NCBI GenBank assembly: GCA_036377075.1
Contig: DASUZB010000120.1
Location: 1 to 55,077 of the forward strand
Source of the DNA: DASUZB01 sp036377075
GTDB taxonomy: Bacteria > Actinomycetota > CALGFH01
Reading direction: 5' to 3'
Length of the DNA stretch: 55,077 bases
Below, piece after piece: positions 47,291-54,706 of the stretch. Position numbers and translations under genes: made by a program. How positions within the stretch are numbered: position 1 is the first letter of the stretch; every line of letters begins with the position of its first letter. The notes under the pieces are model-generated. The model had not been told where the DNA came from. It ran no database searches and was given only the letters and a program-made list of their open reading frames with translations.

Positions 47291-47415
47291 GGCGCAGCAC
47301 CCTTTCTCCGGGGGGCTACCGCTGCGCTGCTCGAGCGCCCCGGACCCCCCGTTCTCAGGGGTGCCGTGGTGGTCGGTGGGATGCCGCTGCGGGGAATGGT
47401 GGAGCCTGCGCGCAC
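47287..47415 (-). CDS. Small ORF (42 aa) coupled to cysH
   Basis: GTG 47415 is preceded by AAGGAGG at 8 nt, the best ribosome site in the leader. The peptide (MRAGSTIPRSGIPPTTTAP..., ending AVAPRRKGAAP) is Pro/Arg/Ser-rich without a fold. Its TGA overlaps the cysH ATG by 4 nt (ATGA), so ribosomes ending here could restart on cysH. The palindromic element copy A is inside it. Probably a regulatory ORF, not a functional protein. Confidence 0.55.
   Translation of the reverse strand: MRAGSTIPRSGIPPTTTAPLRTGGPGRSSSAAVAPRRKGAAP
47308..47350. repeat. Sulfur-operon palindromic element, copy A
   Basis: Arm CCGGGGGGCT (47308-47317) pairs with AGCGCCCCGG (47334-47343), one mismatch, 16-nt loop, followed by ACCCCCC. 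Lies 17 nt upstream of the cysH ATG. Confidence 0.8.
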
Positions 47416-47494
47416 GCCGGCTGCCTCCTTGGGTCGAGCTACCGAGGACGCCGGAGCCCGGCGGTCAAGGAGGACGCGGGGAAGCTGGGAGACG

Positions 47495-47593
47495 CTATCG
47501 CCCGCGAGACGACCGCCGGGCGCCCGGACACGCGCAGGTGACGACTCGCTGGTAGTCGAGCGCGCGGTTGCGGGTCAGCCAGACGACGGTCAT
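47495..47593 (-). CDS. Cysteine-containing leader peptide of the sulfur operon (32 aa)
   Basis: Reads MTVVWLTRNRALDYQRVVT, then CACPGARRSSRGR and stop. The order LT-R-x-R-x-LD-x-x-RV...C-x-C resembles the short leader peptides found upstream of actinobacterial sulfite reductase/sulfate genes (LTSR-x-H-x-D-L-x-R-V...C-x-R). Cys codons TGC and TGT near its end suit attenuation by cysteine supply: stalling at them would change folding of the 80-nt stretch before the next ORF. It lies 204 nt upstream of cysH. No strong ribosome site; the transcript may start close to the ATG. Confidence 0.55.
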   Translation of the reverse strand: MTVVWLTRNRALDYQRVVTCACPGARRSSRGR

Positions 47594-47700
47594 GTGCCCA
47601 AGGTGCCGTAACCCACCCGTCACGTCAACCAACCGGCGCCACCTGAGGGGTGACGCCGGCGGATGGAGGACCCGAGCGGGACGAACGGGTCGGCAAGACG

Positions 47701-47738
47701 GTGAGGGGGGCTGCAGGGTGGGTGGCAGCCCCCCTCAC
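47701..47738. terminator. Strong hairpin terminator
   Basis: 14-bp perfect stem: GTGAGGGGGGCTGC (47701-47714) with GCAGCCCCCCTCAC (47725-47738), 10-nt loop. It follows the stop of the minus-strand gene at 47756 by 18 bp and separates it from the sulfur operon leader. Confidence 0.75.
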
Positions 47739-47755
47739 ACGGGTGTGGATGGCGG

Positions 47756-48121
47756 TCAGACCGCTTCGCCCAGGCGACGGTGCCGCCTGCTGAGCCAGGT
47801 CACGGCCGCCACCAGCGCGACCAGCACGATCGAGGCCAGCGCCAGCACGATGACGCGGCTCGCCGCGGTCGAGGTGGTGTCGGCGGGGACGGGCGTGGCG
47901 CCGGCCGGCGCGTCCGACCGGGCGCAGTCGACCTGCGCGCCGTGCCCGGAGTTGCAGGTCGGTCCCGCCTGGTGGCCGCTTTGCGGCACCGTCGCCCGCG
48001 CCGAGGCGCCGAGCTGTGGACCGTCGACCAGCGGCGAGGCCGCCGCGGCCGCCGTGGTGGCGAGCATGCCCAGCACGGCCAGCGTGGTGGCGGTGACGAG
48101 GACTCGCGCGATTGCCTTCAT
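47756..48121 (-). CDS. Exported protein with C-terminal membrane anchor, unknown
   Basis: 121 residues. Signal peptide (MKAIARVLVTATTLAVLGMLATTAAAAA), a short polar domain of about 60 residues with two Cys (GPTCNSGHGAQVDCARS, probably a disulfide) and a C-terminal helix RVIVLALASIVLVALVAAVTWL followed by basic RRHRR. This is a small surface protein held in the membrane by its tail. No family recognised. GGGAGG is 6 nt before ATG 48121; a strong terminator follows. Confidence 0.72.
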   Translation of the reverse strand: MKAIARVLVTATTLAVLGMLATTAAAAASPLVDGPQLGASARATVPQSGHQAGPTCNSGHGAQVDCARSDAPAGATPVPADTTSTAASRVIVLALASIVLVALVAAVTWLSRRHRRLGEAV

Positions 48122-48642
48122 GTTTTGCCTCCCGGCGGTGTCGCCGCGCTGCTCGCGGCGTTCGCTGGGAGGACGGTCGCACCCTCGACCGGGTACTCGG
48201 ATCTGGCGGACGCCCGATCTTCGCCGCCGGCGCGCGGCCTAATTCAAACGGTCGGTGGCCCTACGCCGCTTCGTGCGCTGGCTTCCCCCGTCGCTCCGTC
48301 GTCGCCAGGGGCTCCTCCGTCGCACCTGAAGTCCAGCCAGCGCGCGGCTCCGGCCCACCTCCCTAGACCCCAGCCGGCCGTGGCGGTGCTCCACCTCCCT
48401 GCGTCCAGTCGCCGCTCGCAGGCGCCGTGAGCAGCGACGACGCCGTTCGCGGTGGGCCGGCCCGGACGGCACCGCCGGCGCCTCTAGGGTGGCGCGGCGC
48501 CGCCGGCTAGGGAGGCTGCCCGATGCGGCCGCGCCGCGGGGCTGCCATCGTCTGGTCAGGCAGCGCGGCAGGCGAGGAGGTGGGCGTGCAGGCGACCGGC
48601 AAGGAGGTTCCGCCGCCGGGAACGCGGGACGATAATCCGCCA
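48122..48642. other. Divergent promoter region, no supported gene
   Basis: 521 bp of GC-rich DNA. In the right part, GAGGAGG (48574) precedes GTG 48586, which is in frame with the regulator gene, and a -10-like GATAAT is at 48631-48636. Nothing else stands out. Confidence 0.45.
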
Positions 48643-51597
48643 ATGGGTCGTATCTCCAGCCCTTGGTTCGTCGGCCGCGGCAAGGAGCTCGCGTGGTTGG
48701 ACGGCGCGCTGGCAAGCGGGGGGCCGCGCACCCTCCTGCTCGGCGGGGAGGCGGGCATCGGCAAGACGCGCCTGCTGGCCGAGTTCGGCGTCCGGGCGCA
48801 GGCGGCGGGCGCGCGCACCCTCTCCGGCGCCTGCCTGCACGTCGGCGAGGGCACCCTGCCCTACGCGCCGGTCTCGCAGGCGTTGCGCCAGCTCGGGCGC
48901 CAGCTCGGCGCGGCCGCCCTCGACGAGCTGGCGGGCACCTTCCGGCCCGAGTTCGCCCGGCTGGTCCCGGACCTCGGCGGGCCCGACCCGGCCACGGCGA
49001 CAAACGGCGAGCTGGCCCGGGCGCGGCTGTTCGAGGGCCTGCTGCGCCTGCTCGAACGGCTCGCGGCCGAGCAGCCGCTGGTGGTGGCCGTGGAGGACGT
49101 GCACTGGGCCGACCAGTCCACCCTCGACCTGCTCTCGTTCGTCGTGCCGAACCTCGCCGACGCCGCGGTCGTGCTGGTGGTCACCTACCGCAGCGACGAG
49201 CTGCACCGGCGCCACCCGTTGCGGCCCGTGCTCACCGCCCTGGACAGGCACGCGACCGTCGAGCGGGTGGAGCTGCGCGCGCTCGACCGCCCGGAGCTCG
49301 GCGCCCTGCTCACCGGGATCCTCGGGGCCCCGCCGGAGGCGCGGCTGCTCGACAGCGTCCTCGCCCGCTCGGACGGCAACCCGTTCTTCGCCGAGGAGAT
49401 GCTCGCGGTCGAGCGGGAGGGAGGGCCCCGGGCGCTGTCGGCCACCGTCCGCGACCTGTTGCAGGCCCGCGTGGACGTGCTGTCGGACGAGGCCCGGCAG
49501 GTCCTGCGCATCGCCGCGGTCGCCGGCCGGCGGGTCGGCCACGGGCTGCTGGCCGCCGCCTGGCCGCTCGAGGAGGGCACGCTGCTGCAGGCGGTCCGCG
49601 AGGCGGTGGACCACCAGCTGCTGCTCACCAGCCCGGACGACGACGCCTACGTCTTCAGGCACGCGCTGCTGCAGGAGGTGGTGGAGGCCGACACGCTGCC
49701 CGGCGAGCGACGGGAGCTCCACGCCGCCCTCGCCCGCAGCCTCGACGCCCACCCCGAGCTGGCGGCGGGCACCCCCGCCGAGACCGCCGCCGAGCTGGCC
49801 GTCCACTGGTTCGAGAGCCACGACCTGGCCAGGGCGCTGCCCGCCCTGGTGGCCGCGGGCGGGGCGGCCGAGCAGGGGCTCGCCTTCGCCGAGGCGAAGC
49901 GGCACTTCGAGCGCGCCCTCGACCTGTGGGACCAGCTTCCCGAGATCGCCGCCCGCCTGCCGCTCGACCGGGCCGGGCTGTTCGACCGGGCCGCGAAGGC
50001 GGCCCACCAGATCGGCGACGACCAGCGCGCGGCGGCGCTGGCGCGCACCGGCCTGGACCACCTCGACGCGGCCGCGGAGCCGGTACGGGCCGCGCTGCTG
50101 GCCGAGCGGCTCGGGTCGTACCTGTGGCTGTCGGGCAGCGACGGGTCGCTCGACGCCTACCAGCGGGCGGTCGAGCTGGTCGCCGCGGCACCGCCGTCGG
50201 CCGCGCAGGCCCGGGTGCTGGGCGGCCAGGCGCAGGCGCTGATGATCGCCTCGCGCGTGCGCGAGGCGCGGGCCACCGCCGAGGCCGCCCTGGCCGCCGC
50301 CAGGGCGGCCGGCGCCCGGCCGGAGGAGGGCAGGGCGCTGCTCGTGCTCGGGGGCGCCCTCGAAGGCGCGGAGGGGCTGGTGCACCTCGACGAGGCGCGC
50401 CGGATCGCCGAGGACCTCGGCGACGAAGCGCTGCTCCACGACGTGTTCGCCTTCATGCCCCAGACGCTGGAAGCCGCCGGGCACACCGGCGAAGCGCTCA
50501 CGATGGTGCTCGAAGGCATCGCGCAGGGGCTGACGGGCTGGCGCGCGCACCGCTCGTTCCTGAGCGCCTATGCCGGCTTCCTCTGCCTCAAGCTGGGCCG
50601 CTGGGATGAAGCCGAGCGCCACCTCGCGTGGGCGCTGGCCGCCGCCCACGTGCCGAGCATGCCGGCGCTGCTCGCCCGGGTCTGGCGGGCGCAGCTCGCG
50701 ACCGAGCGCGGCGAGTTCGACGCGGCGCAGCGGCTGCTGGACGAGGTCGAGCGGAACTTCGCCCACCACCACATCCCGGTGTTCGGCGCCTACTTCGAGG
50801 AACGGGCGGCGCTGGCCGTCTGGCAGGGCCGGCCGGACGAGGCCGGCGTCGCTGTGCGCGAAGGCCTCGAATGGCTGGCAGGCGCCGAGGAGGAGGCGCT
50901 GGTCCGCGTGCTGCTCTCGCGCGGCCTGCGTGCCGCGGCCGACCGTGCCGAGTTGGCGCGGGCGCGGAGCCGGCAGGAGGAGGCGGACGCCGCCGCGCCG
51001 GCCGGCGCCGAGCTTCTGGCCACCCTGCAGCGACTGGCCGCCGCCGGGAGGGAGCCGGAGACCGCCGCCCACGCCGCCCTCGGCGAGGCCGAGGCCGCCC
51101 GCCTCGACGGACGATCGGACCCCGAGCGCTGGGCGGCCGTGGTCACCGCCTGGGAGCGGCTCGCCCAGCCGTACCCGGCCGCCTACGCGCGCTGGCGGCT
51201 GGCCGAGGCGCTGCTCGCCCGGCGCGGCCAACGGGGCGAGGCCACCACCGCGCTGCGCCAGGCCCACCAGACCGCCGAGCGGCTCGGGGCCGCGCCGCTG
51301 CGCCGCGAGGTCGAGGACCTGGCCCGCCGCGCCCGGATCGGGCTGGAGGAGCCGCGACCCGCCGCGGAGGCGGCCGCCCGCCCGGCGGAGCCGTTCGGCC
51401 TCACCCCGCGCGAGCGCGAGGTGCTCGTGCTGCTCGCCGAGGGTCGCACCAACCCCCAGATCGCCGGGGTACTGTTCATCAGCGTCAAGACGGTCGGCAT
51501 CCACGTCTCCAACATCCTCGCCAAGCTCGGCGTGACCAGCAGGGTCGAGGCCGCCGCGGTCGCCCACCGCGGTGGGCTGGTGGACCAGGGCAGCTGA
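48643..51597 (+). CDS. Large ATP-binding LuxR-family regulator (LAL type)
   Basis: 984 residues from ATG 48643. N-terminal AAA domain: FVGRGKELAWLDGAL, Walker A LLLGGEAGIGKTRLLAEF, Walker B LVVAVEDVHWADQSTLDLLSFV, sensor VVTYRSDELHRRHPL. A long TPR-like alpha-helical middle (about 350-880) follows, and a C-terminal LuxR helix-turn-helix: LTPREREVLVLLAEGRTNPQIAGVLFISVKTVGIHVSNILAKLGVTSRVEAAAVA. LAL regulators control secondary metabolism or sugar use in response to ATP and an inducer. GATAAT 6 nt before the ATG suggests a leaderless mRNA; GTG 48586 with GAGGAGG is the alternative start (1003 residues). Confidence 0.9.
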   Translation: MGRISSPWFVGRGKELAWLDGALASGGPRTLLLGGEAGIGKTRLLAEFGVRAQAAGARTLSGACLHVGEGTLPYAPVSQALRQLGRQLGAAALDELAGTFRPEFARLVPDLGGPDPATATNGELARARLFEGLLRLLERLAAEQPLVVAVEDVHWADQSTLDLLSFVVPNLADAAVVLVVTYRSDELHRRHPLRPVLTALDRHATVERVELRALDRPELGALLTGILGAPPEARLLDSVLARSDGNPFFAEEMLAVEREGGPRALSATVRDLLQARVDVLSDEARQVLRIAAVAGRRVGHGLLAAAWPLEEGTLLQAVREAVDHQLLLTSPDDDAYVFRHALLQEVVEADTLPGERRELHAALARSLDAHPELAAGTPAETAAELAVHWFESHDLARALPALVAAGGAAEQGLAFAEAKRHFERALDLWDQLPEIAARLPLDRAGLFDRAAKAAHQIGDDQRAAALARTGLDHLDAAAEPVRAALLAERLGSYLWLSGSDGSLDAYQRAVELVAAAPPSAAQARVLGGQAQALMIASRVREARATAEAALAAARAAGARPEEGRALLVLGGALEGAEGLVHLDEARRIAEDLGDEALLHDVFAFMPQTLEAAGHTGEALTMVLEGIAQGLTGWRAHRSFLSAYAGFLCLKLGRWDEAERHLAWALAAAHVPSMPALLARVWRAQLATERGEFDAAQRLLDEVERNFAHHHIPVFGAYFEERAALAVWQGRPDEAGVAVREGLEWLAGAEEEALVRVLLSRGLRAAADRAELARARSRQEEADAAAPAGAELLATLQRLAAAGREPETAAHAALGEAEAARLDGRSDPERWAAVVTAWERLAQPYPAAYARWRLAEALLARRGQRGEATTALRQAHQTAERLGAAPLRREVEDLARRARIGLEEPRPAAEAAARPAEPFGLTPREREVLVLLAEGRTNPQIAGVLFISVKTVGIHVSNILAKLGVTSRVEAAAVAHRGGLVDQGS

Positions 51598-53028
51598 TCA
51601 GCCGGCCTGGATCGCGGCGGCCAGGAGCCGGACGCCACGGCGGAGCCGGTCGGGGCCGAGGTGGCCGTAGGCGAGCACGAAGCCGGCGGGGCCTGGCGAC
51701 CTGCGGTAGTCGGCGATGCCGGAGACCAGCAGGCCGCGCCGCGCGGCCTCGGTGACCACCGCGGCCTCGTCGACCGAGGGCATCTCGACGTACAGGTGCA
51801 TGCCGGCGGCCGCGCCGCCGACCGCCGCCTCGGGCAGGTGCGCGGCCAGCAGCTCGAGCAGCCGGTCGCGGCGCCGCCGGTAGCGGGCGCGGTTGCGGCG
51901 GATGTGTCGCTCGTAGCCCCCGGAGGCAAGCAGCTCGGCGAAGGCGGCCTGCTCGATCACCGGCGCCATCAGGTCGATGTGGCGCTTGTGCCCGGCCGCC
52001 TCCGCGGCCAGGTGGGGCGGGACGGCGAGCCAGCCGAGGCGCAAGCCTGGCGCCAGCGTCTTGGAGGTACTGCCACCGAGCAGCACGCGACCGGGGGCAA
52101 GGCCCTGCAGGGCGGCGACCGGCTGGTGGTCGTAGCGGTACTCGGCGTCGTAGTCGTCCTCGACGACGTAGCCGTCGACCAGCTCCGCCCAGGCGAGCAG
52201 GCGCCGCCGCCTGGCGGCACCGAGGACCACGCCGGTGGGGAACTGGTGCGCGGGGGTGGTGAGCACGGCGCGCAGCGGCCGCGCCGGCGGGCACCCGTCA
52301 CGGCCCGCCCGCGGGAACAGGCGCTCGGCGTCGACCCCGTCGCGGTCGACCGGGACCGCGACGGTGCCGACGCCGTTCGCGTCGAGCTGTGAGGCGGTGT
52401 TGAAGCTGCCGGGGTCCTCGACGCCGACGGCGTCGATGCCGAGCCCCCTGAACAGCCTGGCCACGACCGCCAGGCCCTGGGCGAGCCCGTTGACCACCAC
52501 CAGGTGGTCCGGGTCCACGATCGCGCCCCGCACCCGCCCGAGGTAGTCGGCCAGTGCCTCGCGGAGGCGCGGCAGGCCCCGGCTGTCGCCGTAGCCGAGG
52601 GCGGCGTCGGGCAGGGTGGCCAGCGAGCGCCTGACCGCGCGCTCCCACTCGGCCCTGGGGAAGCTGGCCAGGTCGGCGGTGCCCGGGCGGAGGTCGACGG
52701 CCGCGGGAACCGCCGCTGCGGCCGCGCGCTTGGCTGGGGCGGTGGGCACGGGCTGGCCCAGGGTGGCGACGCGGGCGGCGGCGCCGCGCCTGGTGTGCAG
52801 GTAGCCCTCGGCGGCGAGCTGCTCGTAGGCGAGCACCACCAGGCTGCGCGAGACGCCGAGGTCGGCGGCGAGGGCGCGGGTCGACGGCAGCGCGGCGTCG
52901 GCGCGCAGGCGCCCGGAGCGGATCGCGTCGCGGAGCCGGCGCTGCAGCTCCAGCCCCAGCCGGCCGCGCGGGGCGCTGGCGAGGTCGACCAGCAGCTCGC
53001 GCGAACTGGTCTGCTCAACGGGCCACAC
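51598..53028 (-). CDS. MocR/PdxR-family regulator (GntR-aminotransferase fusion)
   Basis: 476 residues from GTG 53028 (AAAGGA 5 nt upstream; GTG 53043 also in frame). N-terminal GntR wing: LELQRRLRDAIRSGRLRADAALPSTRALAADLGVSRSLVVLAYEQLAAEGYLHTRRGAAARVA. A fold-type-I aminotransferase domain follows with VVVNGLAQGLAVVARLF, VEDPGSFN, EDDYDAEYRYD and the PLP lysine in GSTSKTLAPGLRLGWLAVP. Such proteins use PLP as sensor or cofactor. Divergent from the DMT exporter gene (44 bp between starts), which it probably controls; TGGTC/GACCA half sites (53030-53050) are present between them. Confidence 0.9.
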   Translation of the reverse strand: MWPVEQTSSRELLVDLASAPRGRLGLELQRRLRDAIRSGRLRADAALPSTRALAADLGVSRSLVVLAYEQLAAEGYLHTRRGAAARVATLGQPVPTAPAKRAAAAAVPAAVDLRPGTADLASFPRAEWERAVRRSLATLPDAALGYGDSRGLPRLREALADYLGRVRGAIVDPDHLVVVNGLAQGLAVVARLFRGLGIDAVGVEDPGSFNTASQLDANGVGTVAVPVDRDGVDAERLFPRAGRDGCPPARPLRAVLTTPAHQFPTGVVLGAARRRRLLAWAELVDGYVVEDDYDAEYRYDHQPVAALQGLAPGRVLLGGSTSKTLAPGLRLGWLAVPPHLAAEAAGHKRHIDLMAPVIEQAAFAELLASGGYERHIRRNRARYRRRRDRLLELLAAHLPEAAVGGAAAGMHLYVEMPSVDEAAVVTEAARRGLLVSGIADYRRSPGPAGFVLAYGHLGPDRLRRGVRLLAAAIQAG

Positions 53029-53072
53029 GGTGGTCCTTTCCACCAGACCACTGTGCCGCTACGGTCGCGCCC

Positions 53073-53972
53073 ATGCAAGCAACCGACCGAACGGCGCTGG
53101 CGTCGGCGGCGCTCGGCATCACCGCGGTCGGCGCGGGGATCGCCGTGTCGTCGCGGCTCACCGCCTACCCCGTGCTGACCGCGCAGGCGGTCCGCTACGG
53201 GCTGGCCGCGCTGGTCCTCGGCGCGGTCGCGCGCCGGCGGCGCCGGCGCGAGCCGCGCGGCACCGTGGCGGACTGGACGCGCATCGTCACCGTCGCCGCC
53301 ACCGGCATGGCGCTGTTCAACGTCGCGGTGGTCCGCGCGGTCGCCAGCGGCGAGCCCGCGGTGGTCGCCACCGTGGTCGGCTGCGCCCCGGTCGGGTTCG
53401 CGCTGGTGGTCCCCGCGCTGGAGCGGCGGCGCCCCAGCGCGCGGGTGCTCGGCGGCGCCTGCCTGGTCGCCGCCGGCGCGGCCGTGGTCGAGGGCTTCGG
53501 CAGGGCGGACGCGGCCGCGCTCGCCTGGTCGGCGGTCGCGCTGGCCTGCGAGGTGGGCTTCACCGTGGTCGCCGCGCCGGTGCTGCGCACCATCAGCCCG
53601 CTGGGGCTGTCGCTGCGCGCCTGCGCGGTCGCGGCGGTGCTGCTCGCGGCGGCCTCGCCGGCCCTCGACGGGCCCGGCGCGCTGCGCGTGCCCACCGTCG
53701 ACGAGCTGCTGGCCCTCGGCTACCTCGCGGTGCTGTCGACGGTGGTCGCGTTCCTGCTGTGGTACTCCGCGGTGCGGCGCCTCGGAGCGGAGACCACCGG
53801 CCTGCTCTCCGGGCTGATGCCGCTCGCCGCCGCGCTGGTCGGCGCGGCGCTCACCCCGGCCGCGCTGCGCTGGCAGGTCCTCGCCGGGACCTGCCTGGTC
53901 GCCGCCGGGCTCGCGCTCGCGGTGGCACGGTCGCGCCTGCCCGCCGCCGAGCCCGCCATCGTGCCCGGGTAG
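53073..53972 (+). CDS. EamA/DMT-family exporter
   Basis: 299 residues, ten helices as two EamA repeats: first ITAVGAGIAVSSRLTAYPVLTAQAVRYGLAALVLGAV, ALFNVAVVRAVASGEPAVVATVVGCAPVGFALVVPALERRRPSARVLGGACLVAAGAAVV; second LAWSAVALACEVGFTVVAAPVLRTISPLGLSL, LAVLSTVVAFLLWYSAVRRLGAETTGLLSGLMPLAAALVGAALT. Such carriers export amino acids or other small metabolites. Control by the divergent MocR protein is likely. TACGGT at 53060-53065 lies 7 nt before the ATG, and there is no ribosome site: probable leaderless mRNA. Confidence 0.88.
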   Translation: MQATDRTALASAALGITAVGAGIAVSSRLTAYPVLTAQAVRYGLAALVLGAVARRRRRREPRGTVADWTRIVTVAATGMALFNVAVVRAVASGEPAVVATVVGCAPVGFALVVPALERRRPSARVLGGACLVAAGAAVVEGFGRADAAALAWSAVALACEVGFTVVAAPVLRTISPLGLSLRACAVAAVLLAAASPALDGPGALRVPTVDELLALGYLAVLSTVVAFLLWYSAVRRLGAETTGLLSGLMPLAAALVGAALTPAALRWQVLAGTCLVAAGLALAVARSRLPAAEPAIVPG

Positions 53973-53984
53973 CCAGGGCGTGGC

Positions 53985-54647
53985 CTACCCGTCGGGGTGG
54001 AGCACCGCCTCGACGTGGACGAACCTCGGGTGCTCGCGGCCGTGGGACAGCCGGCGCGCCCAGGTGCTGTGCAGGCGGTCGATCTCCGCCCGGCCGAGCC
54101 AGCCGACCCGGCGCACCTCGATCCCCCGCTCCCCCAGGCGCGGCGCCAGCTCCTCGGCGACGTACTCCACGGTCAGCCGGGGCAGGTCGCGCGCCTCGAC
54201 CGGCACCGGCTCCTCCCACACCTCGGCGTTGAGGACCGCGTCGAGGGCCGCGCCGGGCCGCGCCAGGAAGACCAGCCCGTCGAGCACCTCCGGGTCGGCC
54301 AGCAACAGGCCGCGGGCGAGCCTGCCCCACGGGAGCACCACGTGCAGCTCGTCGGCCCGCCCCGCCAGCTCCGCCGGCGGCCGCTCCACCACCCCCCAGA
54401 CGAACAGGACGTTGGCCAGCCCGCCCCGGCCCGGCTTGCGCAGCGCCCGGTGCGACAGCTCGCGCAGGTTCTCCTTCACCGGGTCGAGCGCGACCACGAA
54501 CGCCTCCGGGTGGTCCCGGGCGTAGGCGTAGGCGAAGCGGCCGTCGCCCGTGCCCACGTCGACCACCAGCCGCTCGCGGCCATGGGCGAGCTCGTCCAGC
54601 GCGGCCTGGTCCAGCTCGGCGACGTCCTTCCCCCTGACGACCAGCAT
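53985..54647 (-). CDS. 16S rRNA (adenine-1408-N1)-methyltransferase-like (KamB/NpmA family)
   Basis: 220 residues. Starts MLVVRGKDVAELDQAAL, then VVDVGTGDGRFAYAYARDHPEAFVVALDPVKENLRELSHRALRKPGRGGLANVLFVWGVVERPP (SAM site), ELHVVLPWGRLARGLL (the L-P-W-G-x-L-L motif), VEYVAEELAPRLGERGIEV and the C-terminal STWARRLSHGREHPRF. This is the A1408 methylase pattern known from aminoglycoside producers and resistant strains; related proteins of unproven activity are widespread in actinobacteria. A cytoplasmic enzyme acting on the assembled small ribosomal subunit. Whether it protects against a drug or has a housekeeping role here is open. Confidence 0.82.
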   Translation of the reverse strand: MLVVRGKDVAELDQAALDELAHGRERLVVDVGTGDGRFAYAYARDHPEAFVVALDPVKENLRELSHRALRKPGRGGLANVLFVWGVVERPPAELAGRADELHVVLPWGRLARGLLLADPEVLDGLVFLARPGAALDAVLNAEVWEEPVPVEARDLPRLTVEYVAEELAPRLGERGIEVRRVGWLGRAEIDRLHSTWARRLSHGREHPRFVHVEAVLHPDG

Positions 54648-54706
54648 GCTCCCCGCTCGCTCCTGGACGGCCGGGCGATGATAACCGCCGCCAGCGGCCC
54701 GCTGGC

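Noticed and set aside
47291..47640. SAM riboswitch or other metabolite riboswitch upstream of cysH
   Set aside because: I found no conserved SAM-box core; the leader-peptide explanation fits better.
48556..51567. 1003-codon minus-strand frame opposite the LAL regulator
   Set aside because: Antisense shadow caused by high GC at third codon positions; no domain motif.
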